Source: Phycisphaerae bacterium (GTDB lineage Bacteria > Planctomycetota > Phycisphaerae > UBA1845 > Fen-1342). Taken from it: a stretch of DNA of 28,761 nt. Below are positions 9,544 through 16,732 of this stretch, piece by piece (position 1 is the first letter of the stretch; every line of letters begins with the position of its first letter). Below the pieces are notes generated by a model, which did no database searches, had not been told where the DNA came from, and worked only from the letters and a program-made list of their open reading frames with translations. A program made the position numbers and the translations under genes. The DNA lies in NCBI GenBank assembly GCA_016935035.1, contig JAFGRR010000349.1, positions 1 to 28,761 on the forward strand, read 5' to 3'.

Positions 9544-10173
9544 TCAACGCAGGCGGGCTTCGATTGCCTCGACGCGCCGCTGAAGGTCTCCCAGAATTCT
9601 AGCCAGTTCACCCGCCTGCTCAAGGGGACCGAGGCGGTGCTCACCAATTCGCACGATTTGCATCGGATTCCCAATCGCGGTACTGTTGTCCGGCACATCC
9701 TTGTTGACCACCGCATTCGCGCCGATCTTCACGCCATTTCCCACGACGATCGGTCCAATGAGCGCCGCACCGGCACCGATCAACACGTCGTCGCCTACCC
9801 TGGGCTGAGATTGACCGTCGGCCCCTCTCCTCCCCGATCCGCCGAAAGTCACACCCTGGAGAATATACGCCCGCGCCCCAATTACTACGGTGTCACCAAT
9901 GATGATTGATCGAGGATGCGGCAGGAACAATCCTCCACCGATTTCCGCGCCGGTGCTGATATCCAGTCCGCAGAATATCTGCAGAACCCGCTCCATCAGC
10001 CGGTATCCGATGCGGACGCGCCGGCGACGAGCCCTGTGTCCAATGCGATAGATGACGGCCGCGCGAAAGCCCGAGTACTGGATGAACCCAACAAGGACCC
10101 TGAGCCACGTCCCCCGCGCCGTGTGTCGGCACGCCGCTTCGTAGTCCGCGAATACCTCGTCCTTGAAGCTCAT
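9544..10173 (-). CDS. serine O-acetyltransferase-like hexapeptide acyltransferase
   Basis: A 209-residue left-handed beta-helix acyltransferase of the CysE/serine acetyltransferase type. From about residue 70 it shows the family layout: DISTGAEIGGGLFLPHPRSI with His86, then GDTVVIGARAYILQGVTFGG, VGDDVLIGAGAALIG and GNGVKIGANAVVNKDVP hexapeptide repeats. The C-terminal 30 residues form a charged, Leu-rich helix that could be an oligomerising coiled coil. It is shorter than full CysE enzymes and lies in a sugar locus. It may therefore acetylate a sugar or sugar precursor instead of serine; this is inference. Its ATG overlaps the flippase TGA (ATGA at 10170-10173), so the two genes are coupled. 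Confidence 0.88.
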   Translation of the reverse strand: MSFKDEVFADYEAACRHTARGTWLRVLVGFIQYSGFRAAVIYRIGHRARRRRVRIGYRLMERVLQIFCGLDISTGAEIGGGLFLPHPRSIIIGDTVVIGARAYILQGVTFGGSGRRGADGQSQPRVGDDVLIGAGAALIGPIVVGNGVKIGANAVVNKDVPDNSTAIGNPMQIVRIGEHRLGPLEQAGELARILGDLQRRVEAIEARLR

Positions 10174-11573
10174 GTGATGTCTCCCCGTATGTCAGGTGTC
10201 GCCGACGGCACGACTCTCGCGGCCACCGGCGTCAGCTTCATCGTGACGAACATGGCCACTGCCATCGCAAAGAACAAGGCTATCGACGAACCCGCCCGAG
10301 CCCAGGCCGCTCCCTGGATACCATACAGTGGAATCAGGGCCCAGGACAACACAACGCTCGCAACCGCCGCCGCAATCCAGGCGCACAGCAGTGTGATGAA
10401 CGCGCGCGCGGCCGTAGTGGCGGATGAGAAGTTCGATGCCAAGACCATAAACGCCATGCCGACCGTCAGCCACATGAACTCAACTGTGTACTCGGCGTAC
10501 TCCGCCTTGAATAGAATCGTTAGGGCGATCTTTCCGAGCACGGCAAAGACGACGATCGCCAACGCGCAGATTCCACCGAGTAATAGCTGCAACTGTACCA
10601 GCAACCGCAGAAAACGACGTCGATCAGAGAGAAACGTCTGGGCAAATCGTGGACTTGCAGCAACTCCCAGAGCACTGACAAGCATGATTACCGCCGTTGT
10701 GACCGACATCATCGCCGTGTAGTAACCCAGGGCGCTGGCCCCGTGATAGGACTCCAGGAAATAGGCCGGCACATTGTTGCTGAACGACCCGATCGTCATC
10801 GCCAGCCCCAAGGGCAACACGCGAACACACAATTTCCAGAGCATGCGAGCAGACCAGTCCGGGCGCAGTGATATTTGTTCACCTGGCTTTGCAAATCTCT
10901 TCAGCACAAAACATGCCATGGGAATGTCATAGCCAAACATCAGGCCCGCTCGAACCACCAGCAGACCTACAACCGCCCACGCCAGCGACCGCGTTATCGC
11001 GAACGTGGCAGCGAACACGCCAAACGCCGCGAAGGAGAGGATTATTTGCGACCAGCCCGAGAAGTTCATGCACTCGTGCTTCTGCATGACAGCGTGAAAC
11101 ATCTCGCGAACCGACAGAACCGACGTACCGATGCCCACTAGCACGATGATCCACTGAACGCTTGGCGGATACCCCGCCACGATCGACACGACAAAGGTGA
11201 TGAGGACCGCCAGTGTCGCGCCGACGAGCCGCAGCCCAATGTAGTGCCCATACCCGAATTCGCCGCGCGCATCGGTAACCAGCGCAGGTCGAAGGTGCAG
11301 GTTGGTCAGAAACGAAATCGGCAGGCACACGGCCACGCTCAACCCGTAAACCCCCACGACCGCTGCATCGCCCAGCTTCACCAACACAAGCAGCATGCCC
11401 CAGCGGGCCACGGTGTAAAGTAGGTTGCCGGCGAATGTCCATGTGAAGTTTCGACGCAGTGACAGCGGCCGCGCCGCGATCTCAGGACTCGACGACGCGG
11501 CCCGCCGGTCGGTTATCTCACCGCTAGCGCTGGCCGTCATTGAGATGACATCGGTGTCTGAGGGACTTTCCAT
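10170..11573 (-). CDS. Wzx-like polysaccharide flippase (MOP superfamily)
   Basis: A 467-residue membrane protein with about 12-14 hydrophobic segments. It begins with a cytoplasmic Ser/Thr-rich tail and then RNFTWTFAGNLLYTVARWGMLLVLVKLGD, the usual opening of lipopolysaccharide/polysaccharide transporters (MATE/MOP fold). Its role would be to flip the undecaprenyl-linked repeat unit made by the two glycosyltransferases. The start chosen is ATG 11573, which has GGGAAG about six bases upstream. The frame is also open to a GTG at 11609, but that has no better ribosome binding site. It is the first gene of the nine-gene minus-strand series and has a 364-base gene-free leader before it. Confidence 0.9.
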   Translation of the reverse strand: MESPSDTDVISMTASASGEITDRRAASSSPEIAARPLSLRRNFTWTFAGNLLYTVARWGMLLVLVKLGDAAVVGVYGLSVAVCLPISFLTNLHLRPALVTDARGEFGYGHYIGLRLVGATLAVLITFVVSIVAGYPPSVQWIIVLVGIGTSVLSVREMFHAVMQKHECMNFSGWSQIILSFAAFGVFAATFAITRSLAWAVVGLLVVRAGLMFGYDIPMACFVLKRFAKPGEQISLRPDWSARMLWKLCVRVLPLGLAMTIGSFSNNVPAYFLESYHGASALGYYTAMMSVTTAVIMLVSALGVAASPRFAQTFLSDRRRFLRLLVQLQLLLGGICALAIVVFAVLGKIALTILFKAEYAEYTVEFMWLTVGMAFMVLASNFSSATTAARAFITLLCAWIAAAVASVVLSWALIPLYGIQGAAWARAGSSIALFFAMAVAMFVTMKLTPVAARVVPSATPDIRGDIT

Positions 11574-11937
11574 CTGATCTTCCCAAACCTCCCTGACGCA
11601 GCCGATCACGTTGTGGCGCGCCGGGCTTCCTTTCGTTGCTCACGCATCTTGCCTGCAAAGATGACTCCACGAGGCTGGCGAACACTGTGTTGACACTCCA
11701 AAGCGTTGCCCAAGCAGTGGGATCACATCTGCGCTGCTGTGTGACCGTCGCACACCGTTTTGATACACCAAGTGCCGGACCTGCGCCGTGCCTGGCTGGG
11801 CCTCATGGCACCTCACAACCCTTGACACAGTGGGCGGCGCCACGCGCATCTCGGCAACATGGGTTCGATCAGTCCGCAGTCTCCGCGAATGGCCGATGGG
11901 ACTCTGAACTCGCAGCATCCCGTCGCGTCCAGTTCAT
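11574..11937. other. gene-free leader upstream of the flippase operon
   Basis: No credible coding region on either strand; the short open frames have unlike-protein composition. I see no convincing -10/-35 pair reading leftward toward the flippase. Two TTGACA hexamers occur on the plus strand (near 11689 and 11821), but neither has a matching -10. The stretch could hold the operon promoter and a target for the nearby NusG-like protein, but nothing in it proves this. Confidence 0.5.
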
Positions 11938-13008
11938 CTAGCGGGCGTCAGCGTCCTCCAACTCGGCCAGCCCCTTTTCGATACGTGCGATCGCATTGAC
12001 ATCCGGCTCACGTGACCGCGCAGCCAGATAGAGTGCCTTGGCCTCCGCTGGCCTGTACAGCCCACTTGAGCAGCTCTTTGGATTGCCATACAGTCGGGCC
12101 AGGTAGATTCTGGGCCACGGCGAGGTGTCGTCGCTGGCAATCGCGTCCAGGAACTCTGCCTCCGCCTGATCAAACTGCCCCAAATAGTAGTAGTTGATGG
12201 CAACGTAGAAGTGTTGCCACATATCCGACTCACGGATTGGCAAACGCAGAACACGCTCATGCACCTGGATCGCCTCACGAAACCTTCCTGCTGCGCGGAG
12301 AGCGAGCCCCTTGGCCGTCAGATGCGATGCCAGCGCCTCAACGCAAACGAAGGCCAAAACTGGCAGAATGGCTGTCATGCCCCATAGCTGGCGTACGTTG
12401 AATCTGTCTCGCAGCAGCAGGGCCGCGTGCGTCAGGGACGCCAGATAGACCGGCAGCCACACTGCCGGTAGCCGCGAGGCCGCGGCCGCCAGCGCCGCCA
12501 GCGCGAGCACATATGCCGCCACGCGTCCCTTCGGCGGGCATTTCGGCCGGAGAGCAGCACGCGCCAGCGCAACGAGGACAAAGACAAGCCCGAAGAGACA
12601 GATCTCCGCCACAAAAGACCGTTCGAATGCCGAGAGGCCCTCAGTTCCTTGTCCGGTGTACGCGAGGGCAACAAAGCGCCGCACCGGGACAGCGTCCAGC
12701 AGGAGATGGCTGTAGACGGCGGCCGCGACGGTGAGATAGGCGACGGGGCTTCGAAGCTTGGTGCACAACCTCAGAACAAGCCAGATCAGTAACACGAGAA
12801 CGCCGGTCGAGAACGGAGCGTGCGTCAGAAAATGCCTATCCGCGGACGGCTCCAGAAAGACCGCGGCGCCCCACTCGACGAGGTCCACTGCGTGGGCCAA
12901 CAGCACGATGAACGCTGCCCACAGATGGGGCATCACCCCACCGCGGGCCTTGACCGTGGTGCAACCGGCCAATGACAGCCCGACAAGTGTGTGCCCGATC
13001 GTCGCCAT
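11938..13008 (-). CDS. YdjM-like (metal-dependent hydrolase-like) membrane protein with C-terminal TPR-like repeats
   Basis: A 356-residue protein in two parts. Residues 1 to about 225 are hydrophobic, with several membrane helices and the His/Asp motifs of the YdjM inner-membrane family: MATIGHTLVG (His6), RHFLTHAP (59-65) and YSHLLLDAVP (His101, Asp105). Residues about 229-350 are hydrophilic helical repeats resembling TPRs (AKGLALRAAGRFREAIQVHERVL, then NYYYLGQFDQAEAEFLDAI). The start is ATG 13008, matching the family's Met-x(n)-His opening; a GTG at 13050 is in frame but has no ribosome binding site. Role unknown. It lies 364 bases upstream of the flippase on the same strand, so it may not belong to that operon. 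Confidence 0.75.
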   Translation of the reverse strand: MATIGHTLVGLSLAGCTTVKARGGVMPHLWAAFIVLLAHAVDLVEWGAAVFLEPSADRHFLTHAPFSTGVLVLLIWLVLRLCTKLRSPVAYLTVAAAVYSHLLLDAVPVRRFVALAYTGQGTEGLSAFERSFVAEICLFGLVFVLVALARAALRPKCPPKGRVAAYVLALAALAAAASRLPAVWLPVYLASLTHAALLLRDRFNVRQLWGMTAILPVLAFVCVEALASHLTAKGLALRAAGRFREAIQVHERVLRLPIRESDMWQHFYVAINYYYLGQFDQAEAEFLDAIASDDTSPWPRIYLARLYGNPKSCSSGLYRPAEAKALYLAARSREPDVNAIARIEKGLAELEDADAR

Positions 13009-13697
13009 GCACTGCGGGACCTCTGAAACGGACTGCCTCTCAGGCCTCACCGCAATCGGTCCCGGCCGCCAAGGTCAATCCGGACTACAGGTAGACTCCG
13101 TCCGCGTCAGCCGTCACAGTGCACGGCATAACCTCTTGCCGCTACGGCACTTGTGCCAGCATCTCCTTGCAACCCTTTCGACTGGTGCTCCGTCCGCTCC
13201 GCGTAGCGGATGCCGCGCACTTCGGCGGCCCGCTTGGACCCGTGCGGGACTGCCAGCACAGCGCCATCCGAGACAGTGACCCGAGCGGTGACGGAGCACC
13301 ATCGATCTTATCGGTCAACCGGCGCTCCGTCTATAACGAGCAGGACACGCCCAACCTCTGCCAACCGTACGCTATCGCACGCCCGTAGTTCAGCCCGTCA
13401 CCACCCACCAAACCCCAGGCGTGACAGCACGCTGTGCGGCCGGAGGCGAGTCGGCTGGCCGCCTCCTTGACGGGTAGGCTGCGAGTACCTACAAGCCATG
13501 AACACGCACCGGTAAACCTCAGTCGTGCTTGAATGCCGTTGTCGCTCAGGTACATGTGCGACGGACTGCCGTGATAAACCCGAACCGGCCGCCCAGGGCT
13601 TGTGGTTGGCCGCCAGACCGGCCTCTGCGCCGCTCCGGCCGCAGCTTGCAGATCGTCGCCGCGCAAAGCCGTCGTGGATAGGAACGCGAACGTCTTC
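13009..13697. other. 689-base gene-free region between YdjM-TPR and the nusG-like gene
   Basis: Divergent intergenic region with no believable gene; the open frames across it have frequent Cys/Arg/Trp and no recognisable domain. It holds a long imperfect inverted repeat (13184-13300), annotated separately. Promoters for both flanking genes should be here, but I cannot pick them out with confidence. Confidence 0.5.
13184..13300. repeat. 117-base element bounded by inverted repeats
   Basis: The left arm GGTGCTCCGTC (13184-13194) pairs perfectly with GACGGAGCACC (13290-13300). Just inside, CGCTC (13195-13199) matches GAGCG (13283-13287) with a two-base slip. The left arm also overlaps a small hairpin, TCCGCT/AGCGGA. 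No target-site duplication is clear. It could be a degenerate MITE or REP-like element, or a structured leader; it has no coding potential. Confidence 0.5.
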
Positions 13698-14273
13698 ATG
13701 GATACATCGAATGAGAGCATGTCGGCGCTAGCGGCAGCGGTCCAGGCTGTTCCAGGCGACCTCCAAGGCTCCTGGTGTGTCGCCCACACGAAGCCGCGGC
13801 AGGAGAAGTTACTCGCGGCCGACCTGCATGCGCGCGACGTCTTCCACTACCTGCCGCTCTGTGCGCGAACGACGCGCAGCGCGAACAGCGGGCGGATATC
13901 GCGCTCGTTGGTTCCCGTCTTTCCCGGCTACCTGTTCTACATCAGGCGTCCAGACCAATGGAACGACGCGATGATGACCAACCGCATCGTAAACACCCTT
14001 ACAGTCTCCGATCAAAGCGAGCTGATCGGGCAGCTACGCCACATCTATCGCATGCTGGAGACCGGAGCAGATTTCGAGCGCGGCGACCTGATACACGTTG
14101 GAAAGTGGGCGAGGATCAGTGCCGGTCCGCTGGCGGGGCTTGAGGGCATCATCTGCGGCCGACTGTCCCACCTCCGCCTGGGACTGAACGTGCAGATGCT
14201 GGGCCAGTCTATCAGCGTCGATGTGGCCCAAGACCTTCTGGAGAAGATCAACGGCCCCAGCTACCGCTGCTGA
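13698..14273 (+). CDS. NusG/RfaH/UpxY-like transcription antiterminator
   Basis: A 191-residue NusG paralogue. Residues about 23-125 form the NGN domain (GSWCVAHTKPRQEKLLAADL, then LVPVFPGYLFYI). Residues about 130-190 form a KOW domain (GKWARISAGPLAGLEGIICGR). Specialised NusG proteins of this type are encoded in capsule and exopolysaccharide loci and let RNA polymerase read through long operons. Unusually it is on the plus strand, facing away from the nine-gene operon and converging on the epimerase gene. Start: ATG 13698 is my choice, ATG 13719 is a close alternative, and neither has a strong ribosome binding site. I found no credible ops/JUMPStart element in front of the flippase operon. 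Confidence 0.88.
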   Translation: MDTSNESMSALAAAVQAVPGDLQGSWCVAHTKPRQEKLLAADLHARDVFHYLPLCARTTRSANSGRISRSLVPVFPGYLFYIRRPDQWNDAMMTNRIVNTLTVSDQSELIGQLRHIYRMLETGADFERGDLIHVGKWARISAGPLAGLEGIICGRLSHLRLGLNVQMLGQSISVDVAQDLLEKINGPSYRC

Positions 14274-14412
14274 TACCGATTCCTCCCCAAGCTAACGCAT
14301 ATGCAGGAAGCGTGCAGCGTTGGGACTCCGTGCCTTGCGTCGCCTCTCGGGTCCCCACACGCTGATGACGTCAGACCACGAGACATGATGCTACGCATTG
14401 GCTGAATCCGTG

Positions 14413-15354
14413 CTAGCCCAGATTCTCGCGGTACCAGTCAATCGCCTTGCGGATGCCCTGCTCGAACGACACGGCCGGCTCATAGCCGATCAACTCGCGG
14501 GCCCGGCTGATGTCGGCCAGCGAGTGCTTGATGTCGCCGGCGCGCGGCGGCAGGTATTCCGGCTTGACGTTCTCTTTGCAGAGCAGTTCTCGGATCGTGT
14601 TTACCACTAGGTTTACCGAGACCGCATCCGCCGTCGAGATGTTCATCGCCTCGCCATGCATCTCTGGCGCGGTGCCCGCCAACCAGTTGGCCTGCATCAC
14701 GTTGTCGATGTACGTGAAGCCGCGCGTCTGCTCGCCGTCATCGAAGATCTTCGGCGACTCGTTCCGCAGCAGTGACGAGACAAACAGCGGAATCGCCGCC
14801 GCGTATTGGCTGGTCGGATCCTGCCGCGGCCCGAACACGTTGTAATACCGCGGGCAGATGGTCTGCAAGCCGAAGGCCTCGTAAAACGCCCGGCAGTACA
14901 ACTCGCAGGTGGCTTTGCTGGCGGCATAGGGGCTGATGGGCGCAAAGGGCAACCCCTCGTGCTGCGGCAGCACCGGGCTCTGCCCGTAGACCGACGAACT
15001 CGACGCTAGGATGAACCGCCGGGCCTTGGCCAGGCGGGCGGCATCAAGCATGTTGAACGTGCCGTTAACGTTGACGTCGTGCGTCGCCCGCGGATTCTCG
15101 ATCGAACGCGGCACGCTGCCCAGGGCGGCGAGATGCAGAACAACCTGCATACCGTCGGCGGAACGACGAGCGGTATCCACGTTACGAATGTCCCCCTCGA
15201 TCAGTTCGATCTTGCCCATAACCTCGGTGAGATTCTCGCGTTTGCCACCGGAAAAATCGTCCAGCACACGAACGAACTCGCCCTTATCCAGCAGGAAGCG
15301 CACCATGTTGCTGCCGATGAAACCCGCCCCGCCCGTGACCAGCCATTTGCCCAT
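14413..15354 (-). CDS. NAD-dependent UDP-sugar 4-epimerase/dehydratase (extended SDR)
   Basis: A 313-residue extended short-chain dehydrogenase. It has the NAD-binding GGAGFIG (8-14), the active-site Ser in ASSSSVYG (about 118-124) and the catalytic YxxxK pair Tyr143/Lys147 in SPYAASKATCELY. The PRYYNVFGPRQDPTSQYAAAIPLF segment is typical of UDP-glucose/UDP-GlcNAc 4-epimerases (GalE/WbpP-like). It would supply an activated sugar to the polysaccharide locus. ATG 15354 is chosen from the conserved MGKWLVTGGAGFIG start; the frame is open 22 residues further but gives no family-like sequence. AAGGA lies ten bases upstream. Exact substrate cannot be told without alignment. Confidence 0.92.
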   Translation of the reverse strand: MGKWLVTGGAGFIGSNMVRFLLDKGEFVRVLDDFSGGKRENLTEVMGKIELIEGDIRNVDTARRSADGMQVVLHLAALGSVPRSIENPRATHDVNVNGTFNMLDAARLAKARRFILASSSSVYGQSPVLPQHEGLPFAPISPYAASKATCELYCRAFYEAFGLQTICPRYYNVFGPRQDPTSQYAAAIPLFVSSLLRNESPKIFDDGEQTRGFTYIDNVMQANWLAGTAPEMHGEAMNISTADAVSVNLVVNTIRELLCKENVKPEYLPPRAGDIKHSLADISRARELIGYEPAVSFEQGIRKAIDWYRENLG

Positions 15355-16002
15355 GCGTTGCTTGTCCTTCCTGGAGGCCCCGCGATGGTGCGCGGGTCCC
15401 GCCTGCGTTCGAACACCCACGGTGCTCGGATCGAGTCATCTTGTGGTGCGCGCATCGTAAAAGCGGACCGGTCGCCCGACCAGAGCGGCACGCCGCCGAC
15501 CGAGTGATGTTCTAGTTACGTCTATCGGTCGCGCAAGTTCGGCAGATTGAACATCCGGGAGCGTGCACCGCCCGGCGACGCCGCACCATCGCAACGCAGT
15601 TCCACGCCCGGAATCGCGCTAACACGCCACTGCCAGGCAGCAAAGCCAATTTGATCCCAGGCATGATTCGTCAGCCGATGCTCGGGTCCGCGACCGGGTC
15701 GCGCGGCGTTCGCCAGTCGGACACCCCGCCGCCGCGCATTGCCGGCGTAACCACCGTATTGGCTGGCGTTTACGTGCACGCGCCTGCCAACTGGCCCCTG
15801 AACTGAAAACCACCGGAAACGTGACTCACCGGGCGCCGCTTGTGCGCGACATTCGTCGCCAGACTGGCAATGTTACACACGTTTTACAGCCGCGGGCGCT
15901 GCCAGCCGGCATACTCACGATAGAGCCGGCGCGGCGCGCGCACGCTTTACGTCGCCAGTCGCGCCGGTATGCTGAATCGTGGCAAGGACATCGAGGGCGG
16001 TG
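15355..16002. other. 648-base divergent intergenic region (epimerase / response regulator)
   Basis: No gene that I can support. A minus-strand open frame at 15522-15779 was considered and not accepted. Promoters for the leftward epimerase and the rightward two-component operon should lie here; only a weak candidate for the latter is annotated. Confidence 0.45.
15946..15973 (+). promoter_or_regulatory. weak candidate sigma-70-type promoter for the response regulator operon
   Basis: TTTACG (15946-15951), a 16-base spacer and TATGCT (15968-15973), 29 bases before the start codon. Each hexamer matches the consensus at four of six positions. The -10 context CCGNTATGCTGANT recurs in front of the pseudopilin gene, which is the only reason to list it. 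Confidence 0.25.
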
Positions 16003-16710
16003 ATGGCACGCAAACGCGTTCTGGTAATTGAGGATGATGCGAGCATTCGACAAGGGCTGGTCGATGCGCTGGACATCGACGGCTACCAGACGCTCGAGGC
16101 CGCCACCGGCGACCAGGGGCTCGACCTCGCCCTGCATCGCGAGTACGACCTCGTGCTGCTTGATCTCGTTTTGCCGCAGCGCGACGGGCTGGACATCCTG
16201 GCCGAGCTGCGCAAGTCCCGCCCGACGACGCCCGTCATCATTCTCACCGCCCGCGGCGAAGAGCAGGACCGCGTGCGCGGGCTCAAGCTCGGCGCCGATG
16301 ACTACGTCGTCAAGCCGTTCAGCATCAAGGAACTGCTGGCACGCGTGGCGGCGGTGCTGCGCCGCTCGCCCGAACGGCCGCGCGACGTGGAGCAGATCGA
16401 CCTGCCGGACGCGACGGCCGACCTGGCGCGTGGCGAGCTGCGTTTCGCAGACGGCACAAGCTGCGTACTGTCCGAACGCGAGCGCGACATCCTGCGCTAC
16501 CTCGCCAACAACGCCGGCCGGGCGATCGAACGCGACGAACTGCTCTCACGCGTCTGGCAGATGAACCCGCGCGGCATCGAGACCCGCACGATCGACATGC
16601 ACATCGCCCGGCTGCGCGAGAAGCTGCGTGACGACCCGGCCCAGCCGCGCATCATCCAGACCGTGCGCGGTAAGGGCTACATGTTCGCCCAGCGGCCACA
16701 AACCGATTGA
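16003..16710 (+). CDS. OmpR/PhoB-type response regulator
   Basis: A 235-residue two-component response regulator. The receiver domain (1 to about 118) has the acidic pair Asp11-Asp12, the phospho-acceptor Asp54 in VLLDLVLPQRDG, the LTARG switch and Lys104 in VVKPFS. The C-terminal winged helix (about 135-232) has TIDMHIARLREKL as recognition helix and IIQTVRGKGYMF as the wing, diagnostic of OmpR/PhoB regulators. The start is ATG 16003, with GAGGG five bases before it; the frame is open to an upstream GTG at 15979. It is followed 22 bases later by its partner kinase. Targets are unknown; the pseudopilin and phosphoesterase genes downstream are candidates by position only. Confidence 0.96.
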   Translation: MARKRVLVIEDDASIRQGLVDALDIDGYQTLEAATGDQGLDLALHREYDLVLLDLVLPQRDGLDILAELRKSRPTTPVIILTARGEEQDRVRGLKLGADDYVVKPFSIKELLARVAAVLRRSPERPRDVEQIDLPDATADLARGELRFADGTSCVLSERERDILRYLANNAGRAIERDELLSRVWQMNPRGIETRTIDMHIARLREKLRDDPAQPRIIQTVRGKGYMFAQRPQTD

Positions 16711-16732
16711 TGCGAGAGGTGACCGGCATCGC

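Noticed and set aside
11855..11880. GGTTCGATC resembling a tRNA T-loop
   Set aside because: No flanking 5-bp stem, acceptor stem or anticodon arm can be drawn.
13331..13789. 152-residue minus-strand frame overlapping the start of the nusG-like gene
   Set aside because: Opposite a well-supported NusG protein for part of its length, with low-quality composition and no homology I can see.
15522..15779. 85-residue minus-strand frame upstream of the epimerase
   Set aside because: Arg/Ala/Gly-rich with no ribosome binding site and no recognisable family; not supported as a gene.
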